This document shows, piece by piece, positions 60,009 to 64,000 of a stretch of DNA of 64,000 nucleotides. Every line of letters begins with the position of its first letter. Position 1 is the first letter of the stretch. The position numbers and the translations under genes were made by a program. The stretch comes from Nitzschia sp. DOCU1. Lineage: Eukaryota; Bacillariophyta; Bacillariophyceae; Bacillariales; Bacillariaceae. Under the pieces are notes generated by a model. The model was given only the letters and a program-made list of their open reading frames with translations. It was not told the origin of the DNA and did not search any database. The stretch covers positions 1,240,001 through 1,304,000 of the forward strand of contig OX595995.1 of assembly GCA_951394045.1 (NCBI GenBank), in the 5' to 3' direction.

Positions 60009-62183
60009 ATGAAAACGGAAAGTCGTGGTGTACAGAACGATGACGATTCCTCGTCATCCTCCTCTCAGGCAGATAGTGCGGACGAGGACATTGATGGAGG
60101 TCGTAATGTTGGGCCCGCGGCTAGAACAGCAGGAGCAAAGGGCGATGCAGTTAGTGGTACTAGTAGGGCGGCACCACCACCAGTGGTCGGCGACGAGCTG
60201 TCACGCATCCTTGTCACAGACCTACAAGAAGCAGACGTGCTACTAGGCCGTGGCACGGGGCCCGCAAACCATGAGGGAAATGTCTATTTCCGCGACGCCG
60301 TGGATAGAATGAAACCTGATTATGTTGCGACCCCATCGAGACGTGTGAAGAATCGGTTGGTCCACGAGGTAGTGCAAGATATCAAGTCGAGGAATGGTCG
60401 CTTCCTCAGGAAGCTAAGCGCGTCGGAAGCTGAAAAGGCTACCGATGAAGGCCTACTGCAAGATTCTTCTCGCGACATGGCAGCGTACGAAGTCGTCACG
60501 GATTTGGTGGCATTCGAAAAGACGAAACAGGCCATCCGATACATTCACTACAAGAAAGAGCCCAGCGACAACGATGCTGCTGAACAACAAGGACAGCAGG
60601 ACGGAGCACGACGTCAGAGACAAGATGGTGCCACTAAGGTGGCTCGACGACTTCCAGCAACGATTGCAGAGATTGCCCCTTACACTTCATCATCATCTTC
60701 AGCAGGAGGTGGTAGTAGTACTAGAAAGCGATCCCGTCGTACAAAGGAAGAAGAGGAGCACGCTGTTGGTGCGGCTGGTCAGACCTTGTTCTCGGAACAA
60801 GAGGAGAACAAAAGAAGATTATTTCGCCTTAGAAGTCCAATCGATTCTTTTTCCCAGCGAGATGGCCAGCAGGTTGGCGAAGAAGGAGGAGGAGGTGCCC
60901 TTGGTCTCCTTTTGGGTCGCCTGCAGCACCAAAATGAGATATCAACGCACCATGATGACAGTACGACCACCACAAGCACAGCCCGCCCGAACAGCAGCGT
61001 AAACGATGTCAGCACCAACGCTTTTATGCGGGACGAGGATTTTGCAAGAACCACCACCCCCTCTCTAGCAGCAAGATTGCTTTCTGCGTCCGCACCAGGT
61101 CATCAATGGGGCAACGACGCTTTCCCCCATGGGAGGATGAGCAGCTTGTTGCTGCAGCAGCTTCTTGTTAGTCAGAATTTTCGTGGAGGACGAGCTGGCC
61201 AGCACGTTCATCCTGCTGTTTCCGTTGGTACTTCCGGCCTTCTTCAAGAATCCGGCTTGGGTGAGCTAGTGGCGGCTTCCTCGTTGTCGCCCGCCTCACA
61301 GCTTCTTTTGTTGAAGCAGAGTGCGATTCTGAATCAGCTCTCCTCGTCCGGTGGCGGTGCTGCTGGCGGGGCCGGCACCGAGGACCGAAGAGGACAAGAA
61401 GAGGAGCACTACCGCCAGCCGCGAGACCAATTGTCAGCGACAGCCGCGACGTCCCCGTCGTTTCCCCCTTTGACCTTGCAACGGCTACAGCAGCTTGGGC
61501 TGCTTGACCCAACAACACTCAGTGGTGGTCTGCGGCAATCATCGTTATTGTCGTCCTCCTCCCTTGATACCATTCCTCCCGCGTTTCTTCTTGCTGCTTC
61601 CAGCAACCCGTCATTACTACTTGATCACTTGCGGCTCCTACCGCAAGTCCACCAGGGCGGTAGGGGGCATCATGGTGATCATGCTGCTGGTAGTGGTGGC
61701 GGGGGGAACATGCTACCACCAGGGGGAGCACAGCCGCGGCCTCAAGCATGGCCCTCACTATCCGCGGCTGCTGACGCCCCTTTAGTACTGCAGCAGAGGG
61801 ATGCTCCTGGACCTGCTGCTTCTCCTGGAAAGAATTTTGTGGGGGTTCTTGGTGGTGGTACTACTGATACCAAGGCTGTTGGCAGAGTGGTGGAACCACC
61901 ACCAGTCAGACAGAAAAGTATTACTGGTGAACAAGAAGCAGCAAATGCAACATTTTGTTCTCCGGCTAATGAAGCAGCAGCAGTAGGCGTTGGTGGCAGC
62001 AACACCAGAAATGATACTGCTACTAGTGCTCCTCCTCAGGAGCCTACTAGCGGTAGTACTACTGCTATTCCTGCGGGTGAGAGAACAGGCGACAGTACTA
62101 GCACCTCGACTGCTATTTCGTCAGCACTTCTCATTTTTTTGGCGCAGAAAAGAAGAGGAAGCAACAAGAAGCCAGGGTGCTGA
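60009..62183 (+). CDS. DUF6824-type diatom protein, putative transcriptional regulator
   Basis: 724 residues from the ATG at 60009. About residues 65-180 match the DUF6824 pattern: EADVLLGRGTGPANHEGN, FRDAVDRMKPDY, RRVKNRLVHEVVQDIKS, NGRFLRKL, then an AYEVVTDLVAFEKTKQAIR helix. The domain is common in diatoms, usually with long disordered tails; its role in transcription is inferred in the literature rather than demonstrated. The rest is low complexity rich in Gln, Ser, Gly, Asp and Pro, with a basic KRSRRTKEEEEH patch (near residue 240) that could be a nuclear localisation signal. Typical Gln/Ser/Gly tail of a regulator. Confidence 0.85.
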   Translation: MKTESRGVQNDDDSSSSSSQADSADEDIDGGRNVGPAARTAGAKGDAVSGTSRAAPPPVVGDELSRILVTDLQEADVLLGRGTGPANHEGNVYFRDAVDRMKPDYVATPSRRVKNRLVHEVVQDIKSRNGRFLRKLSASEAEKATDEGLLQDSSRDMAAYEVVTDLVAFEKTKQAIRYIHYKKEPSDNDAAEQQGQQDGARRQRQDGATKVARRLPATIAEIAPYTSSSSSAGGGSSTRKRSRRTKEEEEHAVGAAGQTLFSEQEENKRRLFRLRSPIDSFSQRDGQQVGEEGGGGALGLLLGRLQHQNEISTHHDDSTTTTSTARPNSSVNDVSTNAFMRDEDFARTTTPSLAARLLSASAPGHQWGNDAFPHGRMSSLLLQQLLVSQNFRGGRAGQHVHPAVSVGTSGLLQESGLGELVAASSLSPASQLLLLKQSAILNQLSSSGGGAAGGAGTEDRRGQEEEHYRQPRDQLSATAATSPSFPPLTLQRLQQLGLLDPTTLSGGLRQSSLLSSSSLDTIPPAFLLAASSNPSLLLDHLRLLPQVHQGGRGHHGDHAAGSGGGGNMLPPGGAQPRPQAWPSLSAAADAPLVLQQRDAPGPAASPGKNFVGVLGGGTTDTKAVGRVVEPPPVRQKSITGEQEAANATFCSPANEAAAVGVGGSNTRNDTATSAPPQEPTSGSTTAIPAGERTGDSTSTSTAISSALLIFLAQKRRGSNKKPGC

Positions 62184-63070
62184 CCAGCACCACCCTACCA
62201 ATTGCCTTGTATCTTCTTGTAGTACTACTACTGCTGCAGCAGCAGGATGATCATCAAAACAACGAGCCTCGCCACTTTGAGATATCTGACCACACCACAC
62301 TACTACCTAGCACACCAGTGACCCAAGTTGGGAAAAGAGGAATCCCGCATGAGGCGGCCGTCGTCCTCCTCACAATGCATGCTTCTTCTTCTCATGATCA
62401 AGGTCGTGGTACTACTTTTTCTACTTCTAATCTTCTTCGACTAGTACTACCTCCTGGCTGGAGAGATCGCCACCCCCATGGTCACACCACCAGATCCATT
62501 TCCAAGAATGATAAGAACTACCAGAGTACTACTCCCAGGTACTGCACTAAAACAGCGAAGAGTAAGCGCTCTCTACTAGCGCACCCTTTTCGCTGCTTTA
62601 ACAGTAGTAGTACTTACTCTAGTAGCAAGAGACGACGAGGAGCACTAATAAGAGCGGTGGCATAACGAGAAGAAGAAGGGGGGGGGGCGGCGGCGGACCA
62701 CCACGAGGAGCAGCACCATCATGCGCAGCCTCGTTACGATGAGATGCTGACCGTCATCGTCGAGGCGGCGGCTGCTATCTAAGAAATGCCAAACAGCAGT
62801 CTCATCACCAGCTGCTGCACAGCACGAGCGAGGAGACGTCCATGTCGAGAACTCCTCTATTATTATAACCTTGCCACTAGTGGGGCAGAGGTGACTAGGA
62901 GTATATTAGCTCCTACTAGTAGAATCAAGACTAAAAACGAAGGAGCCAGCAGGAGGACGAGCGTGGTGGTGGTAGTAGTAGTAGTAGCAAGAGACTACTA
63001 CTAATGGAAGCGCCAAGACTAGCAGGAGCCACTGAGACACTGGCAATGTACTGCTGGTGGCACGACAATT

Positions 63071-63091
63071 CCCCCACCCACCCACCCACCC
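63071..63091 (-). other. Possible G-quadruplex tract (minus strand)
   Basis: On the + strand five runs of three or more C are separated by single A residues, so the minus strand has five G-runs of at least three with 1-nt loops, a strong quadruplex pattern. Function unknown; microsatellite slippage (CCCA repeats) is the simple explanation. Confidence 0.6.
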
Positions 63092-63210
63092 ACACAGAAA
63101 TCAGATTTGCGTGCCGTCGAACGACTTCCCTTGAATTCTTTTCCGTGGCTGGTGTTTGTGCCATGGTATTCCTCGTAGCGTCACCTCAGCTTCCAGCACT
63201 CCTGTTCTCT

Positions 63211-63237
63211 GTGTGAGTATCACGGTGATACTCACAC
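63211..63237. repeat. 27-bp near-perfect palindrome
   Basis: gtgtgagtatcac and its reverse complement gtgatactcacac flank a single central g. It lies 249 bp downstream of the last codon of the partial gene at 63486-63998. It could be a transcription terminator-type hairpin or a dimer site; no function is shown. Confidence 0.85.
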
Positions 63238-63485
63238 TCGCCGTCTATACCGTGAATTGCGGCTGCGTCAGGTCCGAGGAGAAAAGGGCTTGAACGATAC
63301 TTGCAGGATTCGAGTTGTAGAATACCAAGACCCCGTTTGAACTGCCGCAAGCCAATGCATATTGGGAGACAAACAAACAAACCCTTAATAGTTTAACAGC
63401 TATCTCTTCAACCCCAGTAACGGAAATTGATAGACTCACCGTGACGGCCCCCCTTAAGAAAGGCGGCCAAAAGAAGAAGCAACAA

Positions 63486-63998
63486 TTAGCCAGGATGATC
63501 TGGCCAGAAGTGCAGTAGCTGACGCTGACGAGGGCGTGGTGCAAAGTCAGAATGAGAAAGTGGGGCCACGGAATCGGAAGCCGAGGCCAAGGGCCGTGAC
63601 CGGCGCGCGGATCGGCGGGACACAGCGGAGTATTCGGTCAGCCGATGGGAGGACGCGGATCGTCGTCGACGTTGACGACTCCGAGAAGGCCTTATCGTGG
63701 GTGCCGGAGGTCGTAGCAAGGGAGCCGCAGAATGCACAGTCGGGAAATATGTAGTCAGCGGGGCCATGGACCGTAGTAGAAGCTTACGAGTCTCTCGAAC
63801 GCTGCGCCGAATCAGCGGTCGATAGAGGTTGAGCCAATCGACCAGCGCTTGCGTTGACTCCTCCAAATGCGATTCCAAATCTTTCCGGAAAATCGAACGG
63901 TCCTGGCATAAGACATCCTCGCGAAGGCGATACAGCTCGCGGAGTTCCCGCACCGCCTGTTGCCGTTTGAGCCGAGCACGAGATTCGGCGTCGTCACC
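63486..63998 (-). CDS. C-terminal part of an unrecognised helical protein (start outside window)
   Basis: The minus-strand frame is open to the right edge and ends at 63486, about 170 residues. The first part (AESRARLKRQQAVRELRELY, SIFRKDLESHLEESTQALVD, NLYRPLIRRSVRETRKLLLRS) is an amphipathic helical region. The end is Arg/Ser-rich low complexity, which may be real or may mean the true end is elsewhere, for example through an unseen intron. No domain recognised. Confidence 0.5.
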   Translation of the reverse strand, partial: GDDAESRARLKRQQAVRELRELYRLREDVLCQDRSIFRKDLESHLEESTQALVDWLNLYRPLIRRSVRETRKLLLRSMAPLTTYFPTVHSAAPLLRPPAPTIRPSRSRQRRRRSASSHRLTEYSAVSRRSARRSRPLASASDSVAPLSHSDFAPRPRQRQLLHFWPDHPG

Positions 63999-64000
63999 GT

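Larger units (their letters stand above)
62184..63485. other. Intergenic low-complexity region
   Basis: No gene is supported. The sequence is rich in tactagtagt, cagcagc and ctcctcctc runs. It holds a run of ten G at 62678-62687, a possible G-quadruplex tract at 63071-63091 and a 27-bp inverted repeat at 63211-63237. A frame at 62177-62665 begins at GTG and has no domain. Confidence 0.5.

Noticed and set aside
62177..62665. 162-codon frame after the DUF6824 gene
   Set aside because: Begins at GTG, low complexity, overlaps the end of the real gene and has no domain.
1..64000. CRISPR array, insertion sequence, rRNA or tRNA gene
   Set aside because: No spaced direct repeats with spacers, no transposase, and no convincing RNA gene fold was seen; a dedicated tRNA or RNA search could still find one.

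Overview
The window is nuclear DNA of a photosynthetic stramenopile, most probably a pennate diatom. Four things point there. Genes are dense and carry few, short GT-AG introns (66-179 bp). Several proteins begin with a signal peptide followed by an ASAFAP-type plastid motif (for example STAAAFAP, YASAFAA, IASGFS). There is a DUF6824-type putative regulator, a family I know mainly from diatoms. Two very large cysteine-rich proteins carry Pro-Ser repeats and RXL tripeptides of the kind described as processing sites in diatom biosilica and cell-wall proteins. The species cannot be named from the sequence alone.

Layout. Positions 1-15.6 kb hold a large direct duplication. Two paralogous modular surface-type proteins (2-3865, cut by the window edge, and 8156-13522) each sit upstream of the 5' end of a transporter gene. 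Downstream of the second copy the MFS transporter is complete (13971-15581). Downstream of the first only its leader and first codons remain (about 4265-4527). Between them lies a non-coding island with a 1 kb unit repeated twice, each with a perfect 38-bp palindrome and a degenerate TTCGCAAGAC array.

From 15.9 to 30.4 kb come ordinary genes: a histidine phosphatase, a small plastid protein, a tRNA-dihydrouridine synthase, mannose-6-phosphate isomerase, an EF-hand membrane protein, a plastid-type PAP2 lipid phosphatase, a J-domain-like protein whose HPD has become HPG, and a DHHC palmitoyltransferase. From 31 to 46.2 kb are several unrecognised membrane or basic proteins, a plastid zinc-ribbon membrane protein, a predicted secretory beta-rich protein divergent from an LrgAB/PLGG1-type plastid transporter, and a canonical class B J-protein. 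From 46.8 to 58.2 kb are a Twinkle-type primase-helicase and a plastid group: a solanesyl-type prenyl diphosphate synthase, a short 2Fe-2S ferredoxin-like protein and a PAP/fibrillin. A large acidic ankyrin protein follows. The last 6 kb hold repeat-rich intergenic DNA, the DUF6824 protein and a gene cut by the right edge.

How the genes fit together. Plastid functions recur: glycolate/glycerate transport, quinone side-chain synthesis with a fibrillin, lipid phosphatase, ferredoxin-like protein. Three perfect TGACGTCA elements lie in divergent promoters, two of them beside plastid genes, which suggests (inference) CO2/cAMP/light-type control. Exon boundaries below were set by GT-AG sites with matching phase. 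Start codons are the first plausible ATG, because many longer reading frames begin at GTG or TTG.
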